NCBI GenBank assembly: GCA_019695265.1
Contig: JAIBAJ010000013.1
Coordinates: 1-49,169 of the forward strand
Source of the DNA: Bacteroidia bacterium
GTDB taxonomy: Bacteria > Bacteroidota > Bacteroidia > JAIBAJ01
Direction: 5' to 3'
DNA: 49,169 bases
The translations under genes and the position numbers were made by a program. Below, one piece after another: positions 18,617 through 25,920 of the stretch. Each line of letters begins with the position of its first letter. The stretch's first letter is position 1. The notes under the pieces were generated by a model that was not told where the DNA came from, did no database searches, and was given only the letters and a program-made list of their open reading frames with translations.

Positions 18617-21070
18617 CTAGGGCGAAACTTTACAAAATTTACCCGAAACACCGCCGCATCGTATTGTATAAATTCCTGACGGCCAATTGGATACATTAAA
18701 AGAAACCTCGTTAAAACCAATTTCCGCTTGGTAAATATGAGCTGACTGCCTTTGTCCAACGCTGTTATAAACTTCCACCCATTCCGAATCTTCCGGCTCA
18801 TGCTCCCAAACCGCATGAATGTAACCATTTGCTATCGGATTGGGATAGATAAAAAGCTTCACCTTTTCATCCAAAGGCCTAAAAATGGCCTGAACCTTAA
18901 GTTGGGTATTGGATTGAAGTTGAATGCTATCTGTATAAAAAGTGCCGGAACTATCATTTTGTACACGAAAAGAAAGAAATTGAAAGCCTGGTTTTGCAAC
19001 TGCTTTAATTGTAATTGGGACTTCCTGAAAGTACAATCCATTCCAACCATGTTCAAGACCTTGAAGACTGTTCAGATCGAAAGTTCCCCCTAGTTCGGGC
19101 ACACAATCCAATTGCAAAGGATAGGGCTGTTGAAGCTGAAAATAATCCCGAAGATGCTCGCGGGCAAAATCGGTTCTTTGCTGAATATAAGGAAAAGCCA
19201 TCGTATCAAACTCAGCTTGCCAGCTTTGCATAGAGCCTCCCCAGGTTTGAAACTGCAGAGGCATTTCGGTTCGAATAGTATTCAAACAGGCTTGGGTATG
19301 ACTTAGCAAATTCTCCACCTTAAACCATGCGTTCATGGCATCGGCATACCGGTTTATAAAACGGTTACGAAAGCCCTGATTTTTGAGCAATTCATTTAAA
19401 ATAAAAATTTGCTTGTTAGATAAGCCTATATATTCAAACATTCGCTTAAACATATTGTAGTTAGCCGGGGCCCAGCCAATATTACCAAGGGATATGTCAA
19501 AATCGATGGGAAGATAACGCCATTTTGCACCGGGCTTTCGCTCCCGCCAATACTTCATGTTGTTGTTAGGCCAATCAATATTTGAAAAAAAAGTCTCGGC
19601 AATGAAGTAATCAATAAAATTACTAATATCTAACTGTTTACTTACCGAATCGAACACCCATGATTGAGCAAGATCTTGGTTTTGAATAAAGGCAAACAAT
19701 TGATTCCAATTTTCAAAATCACCTTCCCAGGCTAATTGGTCTTCTTCCAGTAGATCCAGGTTTTCTTTATCAATTTCCGGATAGTGTTCGTTTAAGAAAT
19801 GTTTGTCAATTTTCTCTCGTAAATTGTACAAACCCAAAAATTGTCCATTGAAATATACTTTAGTTGCCCGATAGGGGTTAAGATCCAAATCCATTTTAGC
19901 CTTGATAAGCAGGGAATGTACTGCTTCATCCCGGCAATGCAGTTTATTGAAGTCTCCACTTCCATTTCGAAGCACCAGGCTTTTAAAACGAACTGCAGAT
20001 AAATCAGGAAAGAAACGACAAACCATGCGGTTGTTTCCATAAGCTGTTTTAGCCTCCAGGTGAAGGCTTTTCATTGGTTTGGTTCGGTTTTGTGAACCTC
20101 CATGAATTTCGGCATCTACCCATTGATCCAACCTTTTTCTTCCATTGCTTTCAAAAAACTCCAAATGCAATGGCACTTTCCAATCTTGCCAAAAATTAGC
20201 ACCGTAGTATGGATAATCCGGTGAAGCGTTGGGACCTGTAATAAAAATGCCCGAATCAGGGCTAAAAAAATAGGCTGAATCGGTAGTAAGAGAAATGACT
20301 GTCAAAGGAGGGTGAGTTTCAACCCAATAGGTTTCAACCCATTCTTCAGAAGGCAGCAAACTATCAGTCTCAGACATGGGAAAATTACGAATTCTAAAAC
20401 TGGTATTGGTATTAACTTCCAATTCATCCGGGAAAATGGTACCGTTTAGCAAGGGCTTCGAGCCATTTCTGGTATAAACACTGCGGTATGGGCGGGAAGT
20501 AGGCAAAAGATGAAGCTTGACCCCATTTGGATAAAACCCACCCATGCGACTGGTTCTTACTGCTTCACAATAAGCCTTAAAATAGCGGGTATTATGGTTA
20601 GCTTGGTTAGGACTTGGTGTTTCAACTATTCGAAATGGTCCAAATTCACCAGGTATTCTGGCTATGCTGTGGTTTGGTTGTAAACTCTTACCGCTAACCT
20701 GATCCAGTATGCCCTCACCGGCGTGAAAAAGATAAATTGTTTCATCCCTCGATTCAACTTCAAAAGCGGAATGCAGCTCATTGGGTGAATTGGTTTTACC
20801 CGACAAAAACACTAAAAAGACCGCATGAGCAGGAACCTGAAAAGAAGGCAACTCCCAGGCAGATTGAAAATCCGGATGATTGGAAAGAAAATAACCCGAA
20901 GTACTTATCGCTGTTTCAGCAGAATTAACGAGTTCAAGCCAAGGTTCATTATCACCCGATTCGTCTTCAAGTTCGGAATTGATGGGACAATATTCATTAA
21001 TTCTAAGCTGAGAATAACTCTTAGCACAAAACAATACCAATATGCAACAAAAAAAGACGAAACGACACAT
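18617..21070 (-). CDS. Secreted CotH-domain protein with lamin-tail domain and T9SS sorting tail
   Basis: An exported protein of 817 residues. Signal peptide 1-20 (ends SYSQ). A lamin-tail domain follows (about 21-155, with INEYCP and EPWLELVNSA). A chitobiase C-terminal-like segment (about 165-250) has the VYTRNGSKPLLNGT motif. A CotH kinase-like domain (about 298-600) has HCRDEAVHSLL, GLYNLREKIDKHF and WRYLPIDFDISLGN; related CotH proteins are atypical protein kinases. The last 80 residues form a Por sorting tail (VKLFIYPNPIANGY ... GIYTIRCGG). The domain order is common among Bacteroidota surface proteins. It converges on the mutase gene, and the two are separated by the 17870-18533 repeat island. 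The function on the cell surface is unknown. Confidence 0.88.
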   Translation of the reverse strand: MCRFVFFCCILVLFCAKSYSQLRINEYCPINSELEDESGDNEPWLELVNSAETAISTSGYFLSNHPDFQSAWELPSFQVPAHAVFLVFLSGKTNSPNELHSAFEVESRDETIYLFHAGEGILDQVSGKSLQPNHSIARIPGEFGPFRIVETPSPNQANHNTRYFKAYCEAVRTSRMGGFYPNGVKLHLLPTSRPYRSVYTRNGSKPLLNGTIFPDELEVNTNTSFRIRNFPMSETDSLLPSEEWVETYWVETHPPLTVISLTTDSAYFFSPDSGIFITGPNASPDYPYYGANFWQDWKVPLHLEFFESNGRKRLDQWVDAEIHGGSQNRTKPMKSLHLEAKTAYGNNRMVCRFFPDLSAVRFKSLVLRNGSGDFNKLHCRDEAVHSLLIKAKMDLDLNPYRATKVYFNGQFLGLYNLREKIDKHFLNEHYPEIDKENLDLLEEDQLAWEGDFENWNQLFAFIQNQDLAQSWVFDSVSKQLDISNFIDYFIAETFFSNIDWPNNNMKYWRERKPGAKWRYLPIDFDISLGNIGWAPANYNMFKRMFEYIGLSNKQIFILNELLKNQGFRNRFINRYADAMNAWFKVENLLSHTQACLNTIRTEMPLQFQTWGGSMQSWQAEFDTMAFPYIQQRTDFAREHLRDYFQLQQPYPLQLDCVPELGGTFDLNSLQGLEHGWNGLYFQEVPITIKAVAKPGFQFLSFRVQNDSSGTFYTDSIQLQSNTQLKVQAIFRPLDEKVKLFIYPNPIANGYIHAVWEHEPEDSEWVEVYNSVGQRQSAHIYQAEIGFNEVSFNVSNWPSGIYTIRCGGVSGKFCKVSP

Positions 21071-21118
21071 TTACATGCGAAAGATAATTCAAAATAACAT
21101 GCAAATAAAAAATCTATA

Positions 21119-21192
21119 TTAACCCAAAATTGTCATTTGAAACGAAGTGAACAAATGACAAGCGCGATGGGATGTGGGATGATTTGGGTTAA
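21119..21192. repeat. Nested palindrome (REP-like)
   Basis: Outer arms TTAACCCAAA (21119-21128) and TTTGGGTTAA (21183-21192) enclose inner arms TTGTCATTTG (21130-21139) and CAAATGACAA (21152-21161), both perfect. The inner loop has the GAA..CGAAGTGAA pattern of short dispersed palindromes seen in many bacterial genomes. It lies just upstream of the CotH-protein gene. Confidence 0.6.
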
Positions 21193-21238
21193 TCCCGAGC
21201 TAGTGTTAGTTAGGTTTTCTTTCAAACTTAGGAATATG

Positions 21239-21316
21239 CCGAGGATACATTATGTTATAACAATTTTACATAAGAAAACTAATATATAAATTGATATTAC
21301 ATAATGTTCTCTCGGT
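21239..21316. repeat. AT-rich hairpin, diverged relative of the 18145 repeat
   Basis: The left arm begins CCGAGGATACATTATGTTA and the right arm ends with TAACATAATG-type sequence closing in CTCGG (complement of CCGAG), around a 25-base AT loop. The left arm matches the complement of the right arm of the 18147-18227 unit at most positions, so it belongs to the same family as a single unit. Confidence 0.6.
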
Positions 21317-21495
21317 AAAAATTACTTGAAAGCCTTACTAACACTTGTCTCGAAACGTAGTTTAAAATTTTTATTGACAATTTTGGGATTAATCCAATAA
21401 TTCTATCAATTAGCTTAAGAAAATGCTTTCACTGCAAGTTAATTCCAAGAAAAAGGATGCTGACACCTACACTACAACACTTACAGGAATGCAGT

Positions 21496-22143
21496 TTATC
21501 CCTTTTGTAAAATCAAAACCAAATCATTATCCGACTTACCTTCCGGATGCACAATTGGAATGCGCAAGGTATGTCTGGTTTCAAAACTTAATTCCCTAAA
21601 AAGATTCAGGAGTTCCTGTTCGGAATAAAAATACTGAATCGTTTGTTCACCCATACTATTGCTAACTACAGCAGATTTCTCCTGTTTGGCTTCCATAGTG
21701 CTGAGGTAAATCAAGGATCCGTCTTTTAGAATTCCGGCAAGTTCAACTAGCAGGGCACGAAGTTCGGAAGGCGATAAATAGGGTGCTATAAAACCTAACA
21801 AAACCAAATCAAAGGAGGTTGTAAAAGGTGGCAGGGAACGGATATCGCCTACCCAAAATGAACCATTGGGTAATTGCATTTTAGCTAAGTCCACCATAGA
21901 TGGGGCTGCGTCTATTCCAACAATATGGAACTTGGGATTAGCCCGGTAGAGGTATCCGGAAAGATTAGCCGGACCGCAGCCCAAGTCCAAAACATGTATT
22001 TGGTTAGGATGTAGCAATTGAAGCAGAAAATGAAGGCTAGCTTCATAGGCCGATACATCCATGTACAAATCGGCATACCGGTTGGCATGGCGATTAAATA
22101 GGATTATAGGATCTAAGATGGGTTTTGACCGGCTTCCTTCCAT
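21496..22143 (-). CDS. Class I SAM-dependent methyltransferase
   Basis: A 215-residue cytoplasmic methyltransferase. Motif I is VLDLGCGPANLSG, motif II is the acidic end of strand 2 in IVGIDAAPSMVDLAK, and later motifs are GDIRSLP and FDLVLLGFIAPYLS. The N-terminal FNRHANRYADLYMDVSAYEASL is typical of a small-molecule methyltransferase subgroup. The substrate cannot be told. Its start overlaps the end of the upstream PH-like gene by 31 bases, so the two are translationally coupled in an operon that begins with a glycosyltransferase. Confidence 0.85.
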   Translation of the reverse strand: MEGSRSKPILDPIILFNRHANRYADLYMDVSAYEASLHFLLQLLHPNQIHVLDLGCGPANLSGYLYRANPKFHIVGIDAAPSMVDLAKMQLPNGSFWVGDIRSLPPFTTSFDLVLLGFIAPYLSPSELRALLVELAGILKDGSLIYLSTMEAKQEKSAVVSNSMGEQTIQYFYSEQELLNLFRELSFETRHTLRIPIVHPEGKSDNDLVLILQKG

Positions 22144-22637
22144 TGGTGAATGGATTCAAGGTAGTTTTTCAATTGGTCACTTTCCTTGGTACCAATTAAG
22201 AGTTGTGTTTGGTCTTTCAATACCAGTTGCAAACCCTGATTACCGGAAACGGTGTATGCCATTCCACTTTTACCGCCCCAGCGAATACCCCAACCACCAT
22301 ATTCACGAAGTGGACTGAAGGTACGAACAGAACAAAATTTCACTTCACTCCAACTTTGAAACTTAAATTTCCTTTGAAAAATGCTAAACCTGTAATAAAT
22401 ACCGGTTTCATCGATTTTAGTCATGAGCTTAACGGACCACAAAAGGAAAAGTAGAAAAGTAAAAAGGAATAAAAAACCAAGTAAGGTTCCATTAGAAACC
22501 GGATGGTCACCAATGGGTTGATTCAACACCAACTGGGAATAATTGGCGTACAACAGAAGCCCTTCTAAACCAATTAATGCAAGCCACAACAATGGTTGGC
22601 GAAATCCTTGCATTTCAACAAATCCCGTGTTTTTCAT
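22113..22637 (-). CDS. Two-helix membrane protein with a PH-like C-terminal domain
   Basis: A 174-residue protein with two hydrophobic helices (about 13-33 and 49-70) followed by a soluble beta-rich region resembling bacterial PH-like domains. The most conserved-looking segment is LREYGGWGIRWGGKSGMAYTVSGNQGLQLVL, which I have seen in a family of uncharacterised membrane proteins. No enzymatic motif is visible. It starts 3 bases after the glycosyltransferase stop and overlaps the methyltransferase gene by 31 bases, so it is the middle gene of a three-gene operon. Confidence 0.75.
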   Translation of the reverse strand: MKNTGFVEMQGFRQPLLWLALIGLEGLLLYANYSQLVLNQPIGDHPVSNGTLLGFLFLFTFLLFLLWSVKLMTKIDETGIYYRFSIFQRKFKFQSWSEVKFCSVRTFSPLREYGGWGIRWGGKSGMAYTVSGNQGLQLVLKDQTQLLIGTKESDQLKNYLESIHQWKEAGQNPS

Positions 22638-22640
22638 GTT

Positions 22641-23567
22641 TTAATAATCAATGAATGATTGAACAAAATAAGCTGGTCTCTTCCGGTTCAATTCGATGGC
22701 TCGCCAGAGGTATTCGCCTACAATAGCCAACATTGCACCCAGAACAAAGGCAAAGGTAGAAACTATCCAAATTATAACCCGGCTGATAGACAAACTTCCT
22801 GATTGGAACCAATAAATGAAATTACTAATAGTTAGAACAAAAAATACCAAACCCAACAACATAGCCAAGAAACTAAGGAGTTGGATTGGAAAATAGGAGA
22901 AGCCCACCAAAGAATCCATAAACAGTTTAGCCTTTTTCTGAAAGGTCCAGGTTGATTTTCCCAATTTGTTTTCAAGTCGAGAAATGGGAATTATTTGGTA
23001 AGGAAATTTGAATGAAGCAATCAGGTATACCTGACTAACATTGGTTTCTTGCAATTCAACCAATTTATCTCGAATCTGCTTATCGAATAAAATCAGGTCG
23101 TAACTACCCGGAGGACTTTGAGGAAGTGCAATGGTATGAATCAGGCTGTGGTAAACTGAAGCGAAAAAGCGGTCCAATACCTTATCCTTGCGTTGGGCTC
23201 GTTGACCAATGACCCAGGCATTTCCTTGCTGCCACAAGGGAATCATTTTTAATAAGTGTTGCGGGGGATCCTGAAGATCCGGATGCAAAATGGCAAAGCA
23301 ATCACCTTCTGCATGGGTAAGTCCGGCTAAAAAAGCATTGTGTGCTCCATAATTTGCACGCAACTGAATGGCTTTTGTTTTGGGAAAGATGGACTTAAAG
23401 CGCAATATTTCCTGAAAAGTATGGTCGGTAGAGCCATCATCTACCAAAACAAACTCCACCTGAATGAGCTTTTCAAGGGCAGGAAGCAAGTCCGTCATTT
23501 CCTGAATGAGGGTATCGAAATAGCCTGCACTTTGGTAGCAAGGCATAATAATCGATAATTGCTTCAT
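22641..23567 (-). CDS. Family 2 glycosyltransferase, polyprenyl-phosphate sugar transferase type
   Basis: A 308-residue GT2 enzyme of the GtrB/ArnC/DPM1-like group, which moves a sugar from a nucleotide donor to undecaprenyl phosphate at the inner membrane. Visible motifs are the N-terminal SIIMPCYQSAGYF, VDDGSTDHTF for nucleotide binding, HPDLQDPP (the DxD-equivalent typical of this group), and two C-terminal membrane helices (about 235-260 and 268-295). I chose the Met at 23567 because it directly precedes the conserved KQLSIIMP strand; the frame is open 78 bases further upstream but that part looks non-coding and overlaps a terminator. It heads an operon with the PH-like and methyltransferase genes. 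Confidence 0.87.
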   Translation of the reverse strand: MKQLSIIMPCYQSAGYFDTLIQEMTDLLPALEKLIQVEFVLVDDGSTDHTFQEILRFKSIFPKTKAIQLRANYGAHNAFLAGLTHAEGDCFAILHPDLQDPPQHLLKMIPLWQQGNAWVIGQRAQRKDKVLDRFFASVYHSLIHTIALPQSPPGSYDLILFDKQIRDKLVELQETNVSQVYLIASFKFPYQIIPISRLENKLGKSTWTFQKKAKLFMDSLVGFSYFPIQLLSFLAMLLGLVFFVLTISNFIYWFQSGSLSISRVIIWIVSTFAFVLGAMLAIVGEYLWRAIELNRKRPAYFVQSFIDY

Positions 23568-23580
23568 GATGCAAAGGTGG

Positions 23581-23630
23581 AAAAAAGAATCCGAAAATGG
23601 TTGGTTTTGATTCCATCCATTTTCGGATTC
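23581..23630 (-). terminator. Second terminator after the nuclease gene
   Basis: A perfect 14-bp stem, GAATCCGAAAATGG (23587-23600) with CCATTTTCGGATTC (23617-23630), followed on the minus strand by six T (23581-23586). It separates the nuclease operon from the glycosyltransferase operon. Confidence 0.85.
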
Positions 23631-23633
23631 GCG

Positions 23634-23658
23634 AAAAAGGAACACCCATTAGTGTTCC
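23634..23658 (-). terminator. First terminator after the nuclease gene
   Basis: GGAACAC (23652-23658 on the minus strand) pairs with GTGTTCC (23639-23645), followed by five T, 17 bases after the nuclease stop. Together with the next hairpin it makes a tandem terminator. Confidence 0.75.
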
Positions 23659-23674
23659 AAAAGTCTTGTAAAAA

Positions 23675-25903
23675 TTATTCCTTAATCCAGTTTTTCACAA
23701 TAGCTGAATCACCCGAAGTGATTTTTACCAAGTATTGTCCAGGAGTTAGGTTTTCGGTATTAAAGGAGTATTGGTTATTTCCTTTAGAGGCTTTGTAATT
23801 TCCTTGCAGAACTACTTTACCAAGCAAGTCGCACAACTGAATTTGAACAGGTTGGTATTGATCTACATTTAGGGAAATGTTTAAAAAGGCTTTACTTGGG
23901 TTAGGGAAAACTGCCAATTGATTATCCAATAAACTTGGGGTTTCTACATCGGTAAATTCGCAAGGTGCGGTACCTGGGTTTGCGATATAATTCATGGTAA
24001 AGAAGTCGATGTGACAAACCCAATCAGGATTATCAATAAAAGGATTCCGGTTTCCTTGTAAAGAATCAAGGAATTCATTGCGGGCAATTTCCCAGGCATC
24101 CGGTGGATCTTGGAAATGCCATTGACGCAATACATTTTGGTTTTCATATATAGCGGCATGAGGCAAAGTCCAGGAGTTTCCACTTTCGCCATTGTAAGCG
24201 GCACACATATAAAACAAGGCTCTAGCAGCATCACCTTTATGGCTATCGCGAGGTTCAAAAACATTTTTCCCGGAAGAATTTTTACCATAGGTGGCATCTT
24301 GGAAGGTACTTACCACGGTAGCTACATTATCCAATGGCAAATTGCTTCTGGTTTCGTTTACATCAGTGAACTTAGCCGGAAAGATGTGGTGTTGATCATT
24401 GTATTCCGGTAGTTCAGGATTGTCGGCCGGGTTAGTTGGCATCCAATCATGGCAATAGGTATGCTCCCGACTGAAGTCTGCTGTTGTCCAATCAAATGGT
24501 TCAGAATAAACTTGGTTTAAACCGGAATATACACAGGTTACCACTTTTTGTCCGTTGGTAGTATCGCGGGAGGAAAACAAACGAACCATGGTTTCGTCGT
24601 AATTTCCATAGAAAATAGAAGTATGTGGGTTAATTACAGCTTGCAGGTCATTCACGAAGGTGGAGGCAGAAGGATCAACACCATTGTAATAGCTGCCCGG
24701 GTTAGCACCTGTTGTGGTTACAGAACCGGTTAAAGGGTTGGATTGCAGGTAATTTACAACCGCTCCGGTGCCGTTGTAGGCATAAACAGCAAAGTAATAA
24801 TCGGTATTGGCAACGTTGTAGGTAGGAACAACGGAAGTTGCCGAACCAACACTTACAACTTTAGCACCACCAATGGCATCACCACGTGTATAAAAAGTAC
24901 CATCCACAGGGGTTTCAGTTACTGCAGAACCAATTTTACGCAACACCAAATAACCGGTTGGAGCAGAAGAGGCTGCAGTAAAGTTGGCTGTGTAACGATA
25001 CGCTTTCACATTTGAAAAACTTAAACCGGTAGCTTGAGCCGCTGGTTCGGTAGCATATTCTCCACCCACCCCAAAAAGGTTAATCACATAAGAACCTTCA
25101 TCGGCATCGTTATTTGCAATGGTCATCACAGCCGAACGAGTTCCGGCAGCAGATGGAGTAAAGGTTACGGCTAAAGTAGTATTGCCGGAAGGAGAAACCG
25201 TAGCAGGAAAACTTGGTGAGCTAACAGAAAAATCAGAAGCTGCCGGACCTGAAAAGTTAACTCCGCTAAGAGATAAACTTTGTTGAGTTCCTTGGTTTTC
25301 AACAGTAAAATTCACTGTTAGAGGCGTTGAAACATTGGAAGAGAAAGGAGCAGAAGTTCCACCGGAGAAGATAGTAGATCCGTTTTGTTTCACGTTAATC
25401 TCTTGTGAAGTAACAACTGCCTGAGCGATGCTAATTTCATCAATGGCCACATTGCTTCCGGATGATTTTGCGGTAAAGAACCAACGGATGTAACGACTGG
25501 CGGCATTAGGATTAGCGGTGTATTGAACAAAGTTGTTCGCATTCAGGTTGTTGGAAAATGTGGTAAGTGCTGTCCAGTTGCTACCATTTGTAGACTCTTC
25601 CAAAGTAAAAGTTCCTTGCCAGGCTGCACCATTGGAGGTAGATCCTTTCAGGTAGTAAGTAACTACGCCCATTGGGTCGTTTGTTTGAACCCCAATGTAT
25701 TCGCCTTGAAGGTCAATTTTACCGGAAACCCCCGACTGACCAGTGGTATAGGTATAAGTACCGGTTATGTTGGTAGTCCAACCGGCAGAAAGGCTGGATT
25801 GCCCTGCAAAGCCTTCGAAATTATACGAAGTTGGCAGAGGAGCCTGGGCAAAAGCACCTGCGGAAAAACTTAGGATTGCCGCAGTAAATAAACGTTTTAG
25901 CAT
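23675..25903 (-). CDS. Secreted endonuclease I family nuclease with T9SS sorting tail
   Basis: A 742-residue extracellular nuclease. Signal peptide 1-19 (ends GAFA). Residues 20-160 form a beta-sandwich resembling a carbohydrate-binding or adhesion module, 168-280 a choice-of-anchor D-type Ig-like domain, and 285-398 a fibronectin III-like domain. The endonuclease I domain (PF04231) is at 401-632, with REHTYCHDWMP (E480, H481), DQHHIFPA (503-510), NETRSNLPL, DSHKGDAARALFYM and QGNRNPFIDNPDWV. The Por sorting tail is 659-742 (LAVFPNPSKAF ... GQYLVKI). It starts 17 bases after the TonB-dependent receptor stop and is followed by two terminators, so it is co-transcribed with the receptor. It probably digests DNA or RNA outside the cell. 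Confidence 0.93.
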   Translation of the reverse strand: MLKRLFTAAILSFSAGAFAQAPLPTSYNFEGFAGQSSLSAGWTTNITGTYTYTTGQSGVSGKIDLQGEYIGVQTNDPMGVVTYYLKGSTSNGAAWQGTFTLEESTNGSNWTALTTFSNNLNANNFVQYTANPNAASRYIRWFFTAKSSGSNVAIDEISIAQAVVTSQEINVKQNGSTIFSGGTSAPFSSNVSTPLTVNFTVENQGTQQSLSLSGVNFSGPAASDFSVSSPSFPATVSPSGNTTLAVTFTPSAAGTRSAVMTIANNDADEGSYVINLFGVGGEYATEPAAQATGLSFSNVKAYRYTANFTAASSAPTGYLVLRKIGSAVTETPVDGTFYTRGDAIGGAKVVSVGSATSVVPTYNVANTDYYFAVYAYNGTGAVVNYLQSNPLTGSVTTTGANPGSYYNGVDPSASTFVNDLQAVINPHTSIFYGNYDETMVRLFSSRDTTNGQKVVTCVYSGLNQVYSEPFDWTTADFSREHTYCHDWMPTNPADNPELPEYNDQHHIFPAKFTDVNETRSNLPLDNVATVVSTFQDATYGKNSSGKNVFEPRDSHKGDAARALFYMCAAYNGESGNSWTLPHAAIYENQNVLRQWHFQDPPDAWEIARNEFLDSLQGNRNPFIDNPDWVCHIDFFTMNYIANPGTAPCEFTDVETPSLLDNQLAVFPNPSKAFLNISLNVDQYQPVQIQLCDLLGKVVLQGNYKASKGNNQYSFNTENLTPGQYLVKITSGDSAIVKNWIKE

Positions 25904-25920
25904 ATGTATTGATTAAAAAG

